From Astrothelium macrocarpum (taxonomy: Eukaryota > Ascomycota > Dothideomycetes > Trypetheliales > Trypetheliaceae): DNA of 64,000 bases. The first letter of the stretch is position 1. The number at the start of each line of letters is the position of its first letter. The position numbers were made by a program, and so were the translations under genes. The stretch is taken from assembly GCA_021030915.1 (NCBI GenBank), contig JAGEMR010000060.1, positions 1 through 64,000 of the forward strand. The letters run 5' to 3'. Below the pieces are notes generated by a model that was not told the DNA's origin, did no database searches, and saw nothing but the letters and a program-made list of their open reading frames with translations. Of the stretch, positions 11,216 to 21,265 are shown one piece after another.

Positions 11216-12283
11216 ATGTTTCAATCAAATACCTGCTGGCTATCTTTGGCCATTCTGTTCGCAACTCGAGCAATGGCAAACCCCAATATATTCGGCCCTA
11301 TACTCAGCGCTGTCTCCCAAGTGAGCAGTGTAACCTCTGCAACAGATTCCCAAGTGAGCAGTGTAGCCACTTCAATAAGTTCCCAAGCCACGTCGGCAAA
11401 CGTCCACATATCCAGCACTATATCCAGCCAATCTACCTCCCAAGTGGGCAGTGTAGCCTCTGCAACAAGTTCCCAAGTCACGTCGGCAAATGGCGCTTGC
11501 ACCGGCATCCCAGTTTGCAAAGATTGTGCCGGCGCGAACAACGCCATCAACACCACCTTTGGCCAATATCTCGAAGGTCCTTGCGAGGGCAGCCTTTGCT
11601 CCAATTCATGCGACTCTGTCATTCCATTCTGCGACGACTGCGCTGGCGCAGCAAATATCCTCCAAGATCCGTCGTCTGGGACCTGTACCGAGGGGGAGAA
11701 CACGGGCTGTCCTTGCACGTCGGCCTGTAATACTGCAAATCTTCCGTCGTGCAGCTCCTGCAATGGCGTCGTCTTCAATGGACCGAACGGCCTGGAAGGA
11801 TATTGCCCATCTGGGGATAACTACGGTTGTCCGTGTTCTGTTGACTGCCCGAGTCCAGGGCCGTGTGGAGACGGAGCATGCCAAGGCGTCAATGATCCTT
11901 TCGGCCACGGGGGCTTCTGTCAGGCACAGGGGCATATGGGCTGTCCATGTAACTCAGTTTGTACAAACGCAGATATCATGTGCAATGCCGACGGCTGCAA
12001 TGGTTTTAATGGTAATAGTACCACCGGACAATGTACAAATGGTTCATTCATGGGATGCCATTGTAAATCGGTGTGCAAGGATCCAGGCGAGTCCTGTGCT
12101 GATCTTGATAACTGTGCCGGCGTTGCGGGTCCCTCTGGGCAAGGGAAATGCACCGAAGGGGAATATTTTGGCTGTTCTTGCAATATGAACTGCCCTAATC
12201 CGCATGTCAGCTGCAGTGATGATGATTGTCTTGGAGATGCATATTGTGGGACAGGAAAATATTGGGGTTGCCCATGTACGTGA
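11216..12283 (+). CDS. Secreted cysteine-rich repeat protein (hypothetical)
   Basis: A 355-residue protein from the ATG at 11216 (AACCATG context). The frame is open further upstream to 11111, but only the 11216 start gives a classical signal peptide (hydrophobic core SLAILFA, cleavage near AMA). Residues about 25-95 are Ser/Thr/Gln-rich and built from duplicated segments; at DNA level 11348-11400 recurs at 11438-11490, a 90-bp period. Residues about 100-355 contain about six cysteine modules of 35-45 residues with the recurring pattern C..G...GCPC...C (for example GDNYGCPCSVDC and GHMGCPCNSVC). I do not recognise a named family. Secretion, many disulfides and proximity to a repeat-rich block fit a candidate effector or surface protein (inference). 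The last module stops just after GCPCT. The sequence there (CCATGTACGT) could instead be a splice donor, so the C-terminus is uncertain. Confidence 0.8.
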   Translation: MFQSNTCWLSLAILFATRAMANPNIFGPILSAVSQVSSVTSATDSQVSSVATSISSQATSANVHISSTISSQSTSQVGSVASATSSQVTSANGACTGIPVCKDCAGANNAINTTFGQYLEGPCEGSLCSNSCDSVIPFCDDCAGAANILQDPSSGTCTEGENTGCPCTSACNTANLPSCSSCNGVVFNGPNGLEGYCPSGDNYGCPCSVDCPSPGPCGDGACQGVNDPFGHGGFCQAQGHMGCPCNSVCTNADIMCNADGCNGFNGNSTTGQCTNGSFMGCHCKSVCKDPGESCADLDNCAGVAGPSGQGKCTEGEYFGCSCNMNCPNPHVSCSDDDCLGDAYCGTGKYWGCPCT

Positions 12284-15228
12284 TGCTATGATATCGCCAG
12301 TCGAAACAGTTGCCAAAATTGTTGCGACCCCGATTTCCACGAATAATGAATTTATTAAACTGGTTTCGAATGATCCTATTCACTTGTTCTTCTATGTCCA
12401 CAGCATTAGATACTTGCTTTCATCATATGCGTGATTTGACAGCATATGAAGAAATTTTAAGTCCGGTTTGAGAGAGCAAATTGAGTAGTCTCTTCAGCTC
12501 GCGATCCCTTTCTATTATTATGGGACCCTCATTTCTCATATGCACAAAAACGCTGCTTACTGCTAGAACTAAAAACTGTTTCCGCGTTGTTTTTGCTTTT
12601 GCAAGAATGTCTCTGATGTTCTGCACATAGTTTGTCATAAGGGGAAGGCGACCTGGAGTTCTTGTGATGAGTGTTCCGCACTGAAACTAGCCGGGGCTTG
12701 AGCCTATCCAAGTCAAGCCTAATATGAAGGGAGGCTAAGCAGTCTGAGCATAGATGAAAACGATATTGAGCTGGTGGCTTAGATTACCACTTTTAGCCCA
12801 GTATAGCGCTAATCTACCTAAGTGATAAAGATGATTGTTTTACATAAGGAAACATCAAGTTCCATTATCTTACAGATACTAGTAGCCTTACCGGTAAATT
12901 TAGCGCTCAACATATCAAAGACCGCAGCATCAATGGCGAGTTGAAGAATGTCGCCTCGTCGGGTTACTGGAAAGGCGCCATTTCGTATGGTGTGGGTGCT
13001 GCAAAGACGGGTCAGCGGTTCATTGAGGCTCTGACAGTATGTATTCCAGAATCCGGATTTTGTATGTGCACTGCTGACGCTGACACCCTCCAGACAGATC
13101 TAGTTGGTTGTGGTTCATCCCTCTTTATGACAGCACAACTTACGTTAGTATCGTTATGAACCAACAAAAGGCTACAGCAAAGAACGTTCGCGGTCTGCCA
13201 CCGAGAGACTTCTACTTGAGCTCGATTACCTAAGACTGCCCCGGAATAGCCCATCTTCTCAACGATGCAAAGCTCGAGTCCGAAGTCAAACACACCTCTG
13301 ACCAGGGGTCTGGAGAACCGCTTTTTTATGATATGTATGCACACGCATTCATACGTCACAAATGCCAATGCAAGGAATACTTAATGCATGATACACTCAC
13401 AATCTTGCAAGCATATGACTTGATTAAAATAGAATCAATATCTGATTCGAAATTTAAAATATCTGAGATCAAAATTCAGGGTTAGGGTTAGGGCTAGAGT
13501 CGTACCAAAAATTCAGGGTCCCCACTACCTTGCACTAAGAATTATTATTCAGAATAATCCCATAATTCAGTTATGAACATGCTTATTCATGCTTATTCAA
13601 TTCATTAAATTCTTAAGACACCTGCCTCCGACTGGTTATACAGGGTGTCTCCTTACGCTGGCCCTTACTACCGCATCATTGGCGACGCGCGTGCCTTCAT
13701 TGGCCTTTACTTCTCATACGGATCCCACCTTGAATACTCGGGCGCATTGTCTGCTGCAATCACTGTTGCTGCTCCAATCAAGAGCCAGTCCTCTGAGCAC
13801 TTTTGCTGCGCTCAGCACTTGCCTGGTTGCGCGGCGCTACACTTGATTCCTGCTTGTTGCGCGGAGTGCCACCAAGCAGATCCGTCAGCAAGATGTGCCG
13901 GTGTTGAGCGACTACAAGTGTAACAACTTTGATCATGCCTTCAACGTGATTTGGCCAGGTAAGCTACCTTAAACTTCCTATGTCGATTCAAGGCAACCCC
14001 AGATTTGACACTAACATTGTTCCAGCCATTCAACGTCTGTCGGATGTTAGCGATGGTGCAGCAAGAGAGGAGATTGACGACGCTGTCAGCCTCAGTTTTA
14101 ATGCAGTCAGAAAAAACAATCCAGTAGAAGAGGCAAAGGTCAAGACATCACTCGAAAAGGTCAATGGTGCTCAGAGGGATGCCAAGGACAGTGAGCGACA
14201 GAACGTTGTTGCCATAAAGAAGCAGCACCATAGAATGGCCATTATGAAGCACGTCATGCACGTGCTTGAGGATCTCTCCGCTGGAAACAAGCACAATGGG
14301 AAACGTGGCGTGCTTGGACCCCCGTACTCAGGCTGTGGTTGCACGTACGCAGATTAGTAACGTCGAGAAGGTCGATGTTAAGAAGTTAATGGAGTCAAAG
14401 GCGGCCGACGATTAGCTAGTCGTCATTGACATGATTACAAGCCCTGAGGCCCCGATCGCCGCTGCTGCCGCTACTTAAGCGTCGGGCTCCAATTGCAATA
14501 GACGCATCCCGAAGGATTTGTATTTTCGTTCTTTTTTATTCGAACATGGGTACTTTTAGAGTGTCGACGAATGCAAGCATGTCAAGGCTGCTGGCAATTC
14601 CAAATTGTCAGTTGACAGCGTCAAACCCTTCATGGAATTTGTTGAGCTTTGAAGATATCGAGCTCGAGTTGTCAACGTTAAAAACGGCTACTCATGTTCT
14701 TCGGAAGTAAAATTCCGCGTCAAAGGCACTGGAGGTTGGGGTGTTTTGTCATACCCAAATCCTTTCATATTGTCATCTTTTTGAGTCGAATTGACTTCGC
14801 TTAGCCGATCACCAGAGGCTGCATCAAGAAGAGTACTAACTTTGACTATAAAATGTCTAATGTGCTAACGCACTTTAAGATCTTCACTACGATTGAGAGC
14901 TATCAAACACGATTCATCATTCATCAGATATACCATATGAAAGCCCACCACTCGCCAATACTGAGGGCTTCTAGTTCAATTGCTTTGAGTCCATGTTGGC
15001 GGAAAGAAATACCACAAACATGCGTCAGCCACGAAATTAGGGAGCAGTAGGTTGCTGGATTATCTTACGGAATACTCGCGTGGTAACAAGATGCTTCATT
15101 AGAATTTTCCAAACGCCTCGCTACGGTCGCTATCATACATGTATCCGACGATGGGCCAGATTGCTAATCCTTGCTGCAGCTGTTTTTTTGCAACCATCTA
15201 AACCTTTTGCGTTGGAAACAGTATCTCT
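12284..15228. other. About 2.9 kb without a convincing gene
   Basis: Only short, unrelated frames occur. The longest, 13980-14357 (+, 125 codons, charged and possibly helical), has no recognisable domain, and the surrounding frames (13589-13923) read like decayed coding sequence. It may be an old pseudogene or intergenic sequence. It contains a short TTAGGG tract at 13478-13495. Confidence 0.5.
13478..13495 (+). repeat. Short TTAGGG tract
   Basis: CAGGGTTAGGGTTAGGGC holds two and a half telomere-type units. At this length it may be chance or a protein-binding site rather than a telomere relic. Confidence 0.5.
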
Positions 15229-16972
15229 CTAGAATTTTGGAGTGTGCCGGGGGTCTGTCCGAAGACGTTCACCATGCTTGACAATCAGCCATGAAAGAGG
15301 TGCCAACGCCAACGCGATAAATGCAAGCAACGAGCTACCCCATCCATATCCTAGTTTTGTGAACATCGGCTGGCCAGCGAGGGGCAGGATGCCACCGAAC
15401 AGGCTTCTCACAACCGTATTCGCTGCAATGGCCGACGCGGCGTATCGAGTGTAGGCATCGACGAAATAAGTCTGGACAGGTACTAGATTGAGGATTAATC
15501 CAGCACCGATTGGCACAGTCCCAATCAATGGTACAAGCCAGTAGACGTCTGAACGCAATGACCAGCCATACCAAAAGAGCCCGATCGGAACAAGCAACGT
15601 GCCTATAATCAGAGGCGGCAGTCGATATTCGGGCTTCATTTCTCCTTGCTTTGACTTCTTACTAACATATCGGTCGGCATACATGGCTTGACCAAAAAGA
15701 GCCATCATCAAGCCAACTCCAAGAGCAAGGTATGTAAGCCCGGACAAACCAACACTGAAGCCGTAGATCTCCACAAATGCCTGAGTAAAGGTGGAGAAAA
15801 GTATATAGACATAGGCGTAGATGAGAGCCACTTGAATGCACAGGACGGCAACGATCGGTGTCATTAGCATTCGACTAGGACGGAGTATAGCTATTTTGAA
15901 CCGCTCCGCAGTTGTCAAGTTTGACTCGAGCTTGGACTGGAGTTCATTTATACCGGTTTCCTTACGGAGGCGTTTGGTTTTACGGTAGAGCAGCGTAGGC
16001 GCATAAGATTCTCGCAAGATAAAGACCGCGGCAACAGCAACTATTCCTTGCTGCATGAACTGGTCAGTGGTGATCAAATTACTTTAATGAGGAACCCCAA
16101 GTGAGACTTACAAAGATTGCGATAACATAGAAATTCCAGCGCCATGATACTCTCTGGGACAACCAGCCTCCACAGGCAGGACCTATGATAGGACCGAGCG
16201 ATGGGCCGAGAGACCAGAGGTTGATCGCTTTCCCACGCTTCAAGGGAGGCATAATATCCGCTACAGTTCCCCCTCCCAAAGTCACGGGAACGCTTCCAAA
16301 TGTTCCCATAAGGAACCGAAACCCGATTAGCATACCCATATTGCTACTAACACCACAAGCTATTGAGAAGACGATGAAGAGGACGTTGCCACCATGGTAG
16401 ACAGGTAGTCTACCAATGGTTTCGGAAAGAGGCTGCAGCAAGAGTCAGTGAGAGACATACTTGAGAAAGCAAGTCAGTTTTGGACTTTTAAAAGACGGAC
16501 ATACGGCAGCAACGAAAGGTCCGAAGACAAATCCCAGCAGATAGACAGAGAGCACTAGCGCGGACAAGATGTCGCTTTGATTATGAAATTCTTGATCTAG
16601 CAGGCCGATACCAGGAGCAAACATTGACGACGCCAAAGGAGTCGTAAATGTGAGAAGCGAGATGATGCTGACCTGGGCCCATCGCAGAGACATGGGCCAG
16701 TTCATTGGATTCTTCGGGTCATCTGGTCCATCCCAATCGACAATGTTGTTGAACGGCGAAGCTGGCTTTATTTCCGGGACCGGTGGTACTTCCTCATCGT
16801 TGCTTGGGCGTATTATCGGCTCCCTAGAGGAATAATGTGGAAGCATTATCCTCTCTCCAAAGGAATTGCTTGGGCGTATCATCCTCTCTTCAAATGAAAT
16901 ACTTGGGCGTATTATCCTTCCGTCGAATGAATCGCTTGGGCGCACCGTCCTCCCCTCAGATGGGGCTGACAT
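15229..16972 (-). CDS. MFS drug:H+ antiporter (DHA1-type), 12 helices
   Basis: Three exons, 16972-16505, 16432-16112 and 16050-15229, joined in phase 0 with donors GTATGT and GTAAGT, give 536 residues. The N-terminal cytoplasmic tail is followed by the DWDGPDDPKNPMNWP motif typical of fungal DHA1 pumps. Helices follow, with the motif-A-like segment around PLSETIGRLPVYHGG and the motif-C-like GPSLGPIIGPACGGW. Such proteins export drugs or metabolites across the plasma membrane; the substrate is unknown. An unusual feature is five tandem 11-residue repeats in the N-terminal tail (RIIRPSxSFxx), encoded by a 33-bp repeat. It lies 850 bp from the divergently transcribed P450 gene. Confidence 0.88.
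16803..16967 (-). repeat. Five in-frame 33-bp tandem repeats inside the MFS gene
   Basis: The plus-strand octamer CTTGGGCG recurs at 16803, 16869, 16902 and 16935, with a degenerate unit at about 16836: exact 33-bp spacing, or 11 codons. The repeats encode the RxIRPSxSFxx units of the transporter's N-terminus. Confidence 0.85.
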
Positions 16973-17824
16973 GATTGTGAAGAATTTGCGAAATAGAGAG
17001 AATTACTATGAAAGTCTCACTGAGACTTATAAGAAGCCGCAACTTTCACTAAGGAAATGCAAGAGGTCACAAAGGAGTGCAAGAGAAGATGCCTATGTCT
17101 TTCCCTTCTCACCTTAGACTCATCAAACGAGAGTCTTTGTAGCTCAGCCGGGCAGGGAACGTCTTGGATCCCATTCCCGTGAAACGCCAAGTATTGACTT
17201 CATGATGGTTAGTCATCTCAGTATAGGCAACTATATTCTATGCGCTTATCGCCGATCTGAGCTTGAATCTATGTTCAGGGATCCTTTCTGTTCTCTAGCA
17301 TGCATCAAGTGGCTAGAGTGCGGGAGTATCCGCAATCCCCAAACCCGTGCGCCTAAGGGCACAACGCCGCCCGCCACCGCGTTTTCGGTTTCCGGGACTT
17401 CAGATCTCGCTTCCCGGCAATTCTACCTAGTCCCGAATAAGTCACTCAGGTAGCCCCGAAGAAGTTACTCAGGCACCTTATCGAACGCCCCACAAAAGTC
17501 ACTAGCGTCATCCGACACCGCACCATCCCGTGTAGCTGACCCGTCTCTGCTCGACTATTCAATAACACGAAGACGGCACGGTCTGTGTCGGTATTCCTTC
17601 AAACGTTATCGCTTACAACACCATTAACCAGCTCCGCCACAGCTTCACTATCGGCATAGTATGCCTGTGGCCGCTATGGACTGCCAACGTCGTTTGCTGC
17701 ATGGCTGCTCTGCCTGGGCATGGCATTTCAGCAGGACGCCCCAAAGCCTGGTGTTCTTCAGTATGCTCGATTGTGAAGTAGGATAACTCGTGGAGTAGGA
17801 CAGCCTGACTTCTTCAGCTTCGAA
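16973..17824. other. Divergent intergenic region (MFS / P450)
   Basis: About 850 bp between two divergent starts, without a convincing frame. A tRNA-like start near 17143 does not fold (see rejected items). It presumably holds both promoters. Confidence 0.55.
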
Positions 17825-19512
17825 ATGACTCCCTTGCTGTTCGTTCTAGGCGTATTCGTCCTTGTTGTGGTTGCTTTCATTCGTCGAGATCGTCGTCTTG
17901 ACTCGTTGCCTGGTCCTCCTGCTAAATATCCATTTATTGGACTTGGTACGTCTTTACCACCAAAGCCTCGAAAACACTTGCGAGAATGGGCGCAACAGTA
18001 CGGCGAGCTCTTTACATTTCGGTTGGGATGGTACAATTGGGTAGTAGTGAACAGCCCGGAGGCAATGAAGGACATTTTTGACAAACAGGTGAGCTTCATT
18101 GAGCTTCCTATTGACGGTAATATCAGAGGCTTGAATGACTAATTCATTTTGTATTTACAAAGTCTCTTTATACAAGCTCCAAAACGCCTATGCCAGTTGG
18201 AGATGGCTTGACTCTTCAAGGCATGCGCCAGTTTACCATGCCGTACAACAAGCGCTGGCGAGCTGTGCGAGCAATAACCCACAGCGTCCTTGGTGCGCCG
18301 CAGACCATGACATTCAAGCCAAGCCAGGAGTTCGAGGCCAAGCAATTGATATACGACTTTGCTTTTAACAATACAGACAACATGGCGTTCTCCACACATG
18401 TCCGTCGTCTGGCCTTTTCCACTGTCATGACTTCCACTTATGGCCGCCGCATTCCTACTCCCAATCATGAGGACATGCGCGTTGCCTTTGAGAGTATTAA
18501 GCTCATTGGCGAAATCACAAAGCCTGGTGCCTTCATTGAGGACGAACTGCCATTCTTGGCCCATCTTCCGTTTTGGGCACTGCCTTCACGTAGAAAGGTG
18601 CTCAAGTATAGGGAGCCTATCCTTCAGTCTAAATTACGCCCCTGGAATCGACTCGTCGATGAAGTCAATCAGGGTAAAGCTCCCGAGTGTTTCGGCAAAG
18701 CAATCGTGAATAGCGGGTACCAGAACCAGGGTATCAGCGACCAGCTCGCGGCTTGGGTAACGAGTGGACTGGTTGAGGCTGGCTCTGAAACAACATCCGT
18801 CACGCTCAACAATCTCATTCTACGTCTTGCCGCCGATCCTTCGGTTCAAGAGCCTGCGAATGAAGAGATATCCCGAGTTGTTGGTGATGAGAGATGTCCT
18901 TCATTTGAAGACATGCCAAATCTACCATACGTCCGTGCCTGCACCAAAGAAATTATGCGCATCGCTCCGCTTCCTACTCTTGGTATCAAGCATCACACAG
19001 ATGCGGATATCACATACAAGGGTCAAGTCATACCCAAGAACACCATTCTCATCGGTAATTTACACGCCATCAATTTCGATCCGACACGCTATCCAGAGCC
19101 TTTCACTTTCAGACCAGACCGCTATGTTGGCCACCGGAAGTATTCGGTTGACTACGCTGGTGGTGACCCGTACGAGCGTGATCACTTTGTATTCGGTGTC
19201 GGTCGCCGTATCTGTCCAGGTGCGAAGCTGGCAGAGAATACTCTCTTCATTGCCGCAGCGAGTATCATGTGGGCATTTGAGGTACGCAGCCCATTAGATG
19301 CGAGTGGTAAGGAGATCCCGGTCGATACAAGCGACGCAGCCTTTGATGAGAGACATCCTTTTTATCCGCCCAAACCATTCAAGGTGCGATTCATTCCAAG
19401 AAATACGAGAAGGCTTGAGGTAGTACGCGAGCAGTGGGCTAAAGCTCAACAAGATGGTTATATCCTCAGAGGCCAGACTATTGACCTAAATGGAATGGTG
19501 GTACAGAAGTAG
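17825..19512 (+). CDS. Cytochrome P450 monooxygenase
   Basis: Two exons, 17825-18088 and 18163-19512, with a 74-bp intron (GTGAGC...ACAAAG, phase 0), encode 537 residues, a normal fungal P450 length. An N-terminal membrane anchor (LLFVLGVFVLVVVAFI) precedes the proline-rich hinge LPGPPAKYPFIG. The I-helix oxygen-binding motif is AGSETT (around Gly295). The ExxR motif is Glu351-Arg354 (EIMR). The heme loop is FGVGRRICPG with Cys439 as the iron ligand. All key residues are present, so it should be an active ER-bound monooxygenase. Its style recalls P450s of fungal polyketide and indole-alkaloid clusters (OrdA-like), but the substrate cannot be inferred. AflR-type regulators lie just downstream. 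Confidence 0.92.
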
Positions 19513-20272
19513 GGGTCTAGTATCTATTCGAATCATTGGCGACTTTGCGAGCCGTTTGTGCTGTTGAGACCTGTCCAGGATTCGCCTGGCGGGATTGATG
19601 TAACATAACTCGGCTAATATCAAGCCTTGGAAGTCATGCACGTCGTCCAAAGTTGAATGTGGAGAGAAGGCATTGTGGCCTCGCGCATAGAGTATGCCTG
19701 TACTTGCCGGCGGACCTGAATACGAGCTTTGCAGCGGAAAGAGAGTTTTTGAAGGATCGGAGACTCCTTGCCGAATCCTACCGCCCGTTATAGTTTATGT
19801 GTGTATTCCTTGCTCTCAGTTTGTGGCACAAAGCATGTATCAACATCTCACCTAATCTGTAAGCAGAGACGCACGGGTCGTCCGCGTACCTATCTTTCCG
19901 AGAGTAGATCAATCCTGCACTCTTCTCCCGCCCAAGCGGGAAAATGCACAATCATCCCGCACCTCCCTTGAGATTAACTATCACCGGAAATGTCTGAGTT
20001 GATACGAACCTACCACATCGGCTCTTGCTAAGACGTGCAGCCGCACTGCAGATATCCCGCGACAAAAGTCTACGATCACGTCAATACCTGATCTTTGGGG
20101 GCTCGTATGTTGGCCTTACGATGGCTTCCTACGAAGATGCTAAAGTTAGCCTTTTCATTGAACACATGGCAGCTCAGCAATCTGTTGTAGTTGCCAACAT
20201 AGTTACCAAAGACAAGCAGCATTTAAACCGCAGCTTAGGTATTGCTCGACAATAATCTGTTGCAAAACTTTC
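19513..20272. other. Intergenic region with a possible vestigial zinc-finger segment
   Basis: The plus strand at about 19768-19974 reads SLCVYSLLSVCGTKHVS, then KQRRTGRPRTYLSESRS. It resembles the second half of an AflR-type Zn2Cys6 finger plus its basic tail (compare VSRRRGRTQQSRSSS in the regulator at 25241). Most zinc cysteines are missing and spacing is off. It lies 300 bp before the regulator lacking a finger at 20273. Tentative. Confidence 0.3.
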
Positions 20273-21265
20273 ATGGAACATCCTCATTCGAGCCACTCGC
20301 AAGACCCGAACGATTTTTGGACTCAGGGCCTGAATGCAGACTTGGAATTAGATCTACAAAACCATTCGGGCTTCCAGACTTTCTTGGACACCACTTCTCC
20401 TTCGACTAATATTCCTCTACATGGGGCGGATACGACCGCACAAGGCCATGCCTCTCCACTGACTGCAGCCCCAAGAGGAATGTCTAAGCATGGATCCAAT
20501 GATCATTTATCAGAGCTCACGATTGATCGGGGCAACCCCTTTGGAAAACAGGTCTCCAATATCACAAACAACTCGAACCTTCATCCTGGTCAAGAAGACT
20601 CGTACGTTCTGTCAGCACTCAAGATGGCTCGGGCCCTGCATATGCCGCCCACTGTTTGCCTATCCTTCACCGGTATTCGATCTTCAGAAAACGAATATTC
20701 CGGTGCGCGATCGATAGACTCGGTGCTCATGACCAATAGAGAAGCTCTTCAGCTTGTCTCGTCAATACTTCAGGATACCACTTCGACAAGCTCACAACTC
20801 CAATTGCTCCTCACCGTAATCTGCAGCAAGGTTGCTGCATGGTACCGCGCCATTGCTCGAAACGGCTTTGACCCCACTGCAAGCATAAAGCTTTATCGGC
20901 CGTTAGACAGCCCCAGCAATTCCACCGAAGCGTCCAATGAAGAGTTGGTAGAGCGTGTGCTACATCAACCTATAACATTTGGAGCGTATTCATTCGACTC
21001 GGCTCTGGAGAACAAGATACGAGCCATGGTGGTGTTGGACGAGCTACAGCATGTCGAAAAGCTCTTCGCAAATTTGTCCCAACACGTGGCAAGCAGCGAT
21101 TTTGGAGCCTCCAAATCGAGAGACCAAGGTGGCACGTCTTTCGGGGCCAGTCTAGACAACGGGAGTTATACAGGGGAAGCCACGCGAAGGCGCATGGATG
21201 AGTTTCTTTGCACACAACTCGAAACAGTCAAGGCTGAGGTGAGAGCCATGTTGACGCCATGCTGA
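20273..21265 (+). CDS. AflR C-terminal-domain protein lacking a zinc finger
   Basis: A 330-residue open frame from the ATG at 20273. The first 100 residues are Ser/Thr/Asn/His-rich and disordered in character. Residues about 150-325 resemble the aflatoxin-regulatory (AflR, PF08493-type) domain: REALQLVSSILQDTT, then QLLLTVICSKVAAWYRAIAR, then ITFGAYSFDSALENKIRAMV and the charged C-terminal helix. No Zn2Cys6 motif is present in this frame. Two full AflR-type regulators follow in the same direction. It is either a truncated regulator whose finger decayed, a co-regulator without DNA binding, or a gene with unresolved upstream exons (the frame stays open for a few codons before the ATG). Confidence 0.65.
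   Translation: MEHPHSSHSQDPNDFWTQGLNADLELDLQNHSGFQTFLDTTSPSTNIPLHGADTTAQGHASPLTAAPRGMSKHGSNDHLSELTIDRGNPFGKQVSNITNNSNLHPGQEDSYVLSALKMARALHMPPTVCLSFTGIRSSENEYSGARSIDSVLMTNREALQLVSSILQDTTSTSSQLQLLLTVICSKVAAWYRAIARNGFDPTASIKLYRPLDSPSNSTEASNEELVERVLHQPITFGAYSFDSALENKIRAMVVLDELQHVEKLFANLSQHVASSDFGASKSRDQGGTSFGASLDNGSYTGEATRRRMDEFLCTQLETVKAEVRAMLTPC

Noticed and set aside
11221..12188. Long alternative frames on both strands across the cysteine-rich gene
   Set aside because: They arise from its biased, repetitive codons; only the chosen frame has a signal peptide and regular cysteine modules.
12276..12405. Possible terminal intron (GTACGT...CCACAG) in the cysteine-rich gene
   Set aside because: Splicing there would remove the last conserved Cys of the module and add a non-conserved tail; reading straight to the stop is simpler.
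13012..13368. 118-codon minus-strand frame and the overlapping 12941-13159 plus frame
   Set aside because: Neither has a recognisable motif, plausible splice partners or a conserved-looking segment.
17143..17200. Sequence resembling the D-arm start of a tRNA (TAGCTCAGCCGG)
   Set aside because: No matching acceptor stem, anticodon arm or GGTTCGA-type T-loop follows at the right distance.
18163..18190. Starting the P450 at the internal ATG 18190
   Set aside because: It would drop the membrane anchor and proline hinge, which the upstream exon supplies in phase across a canonical intron.
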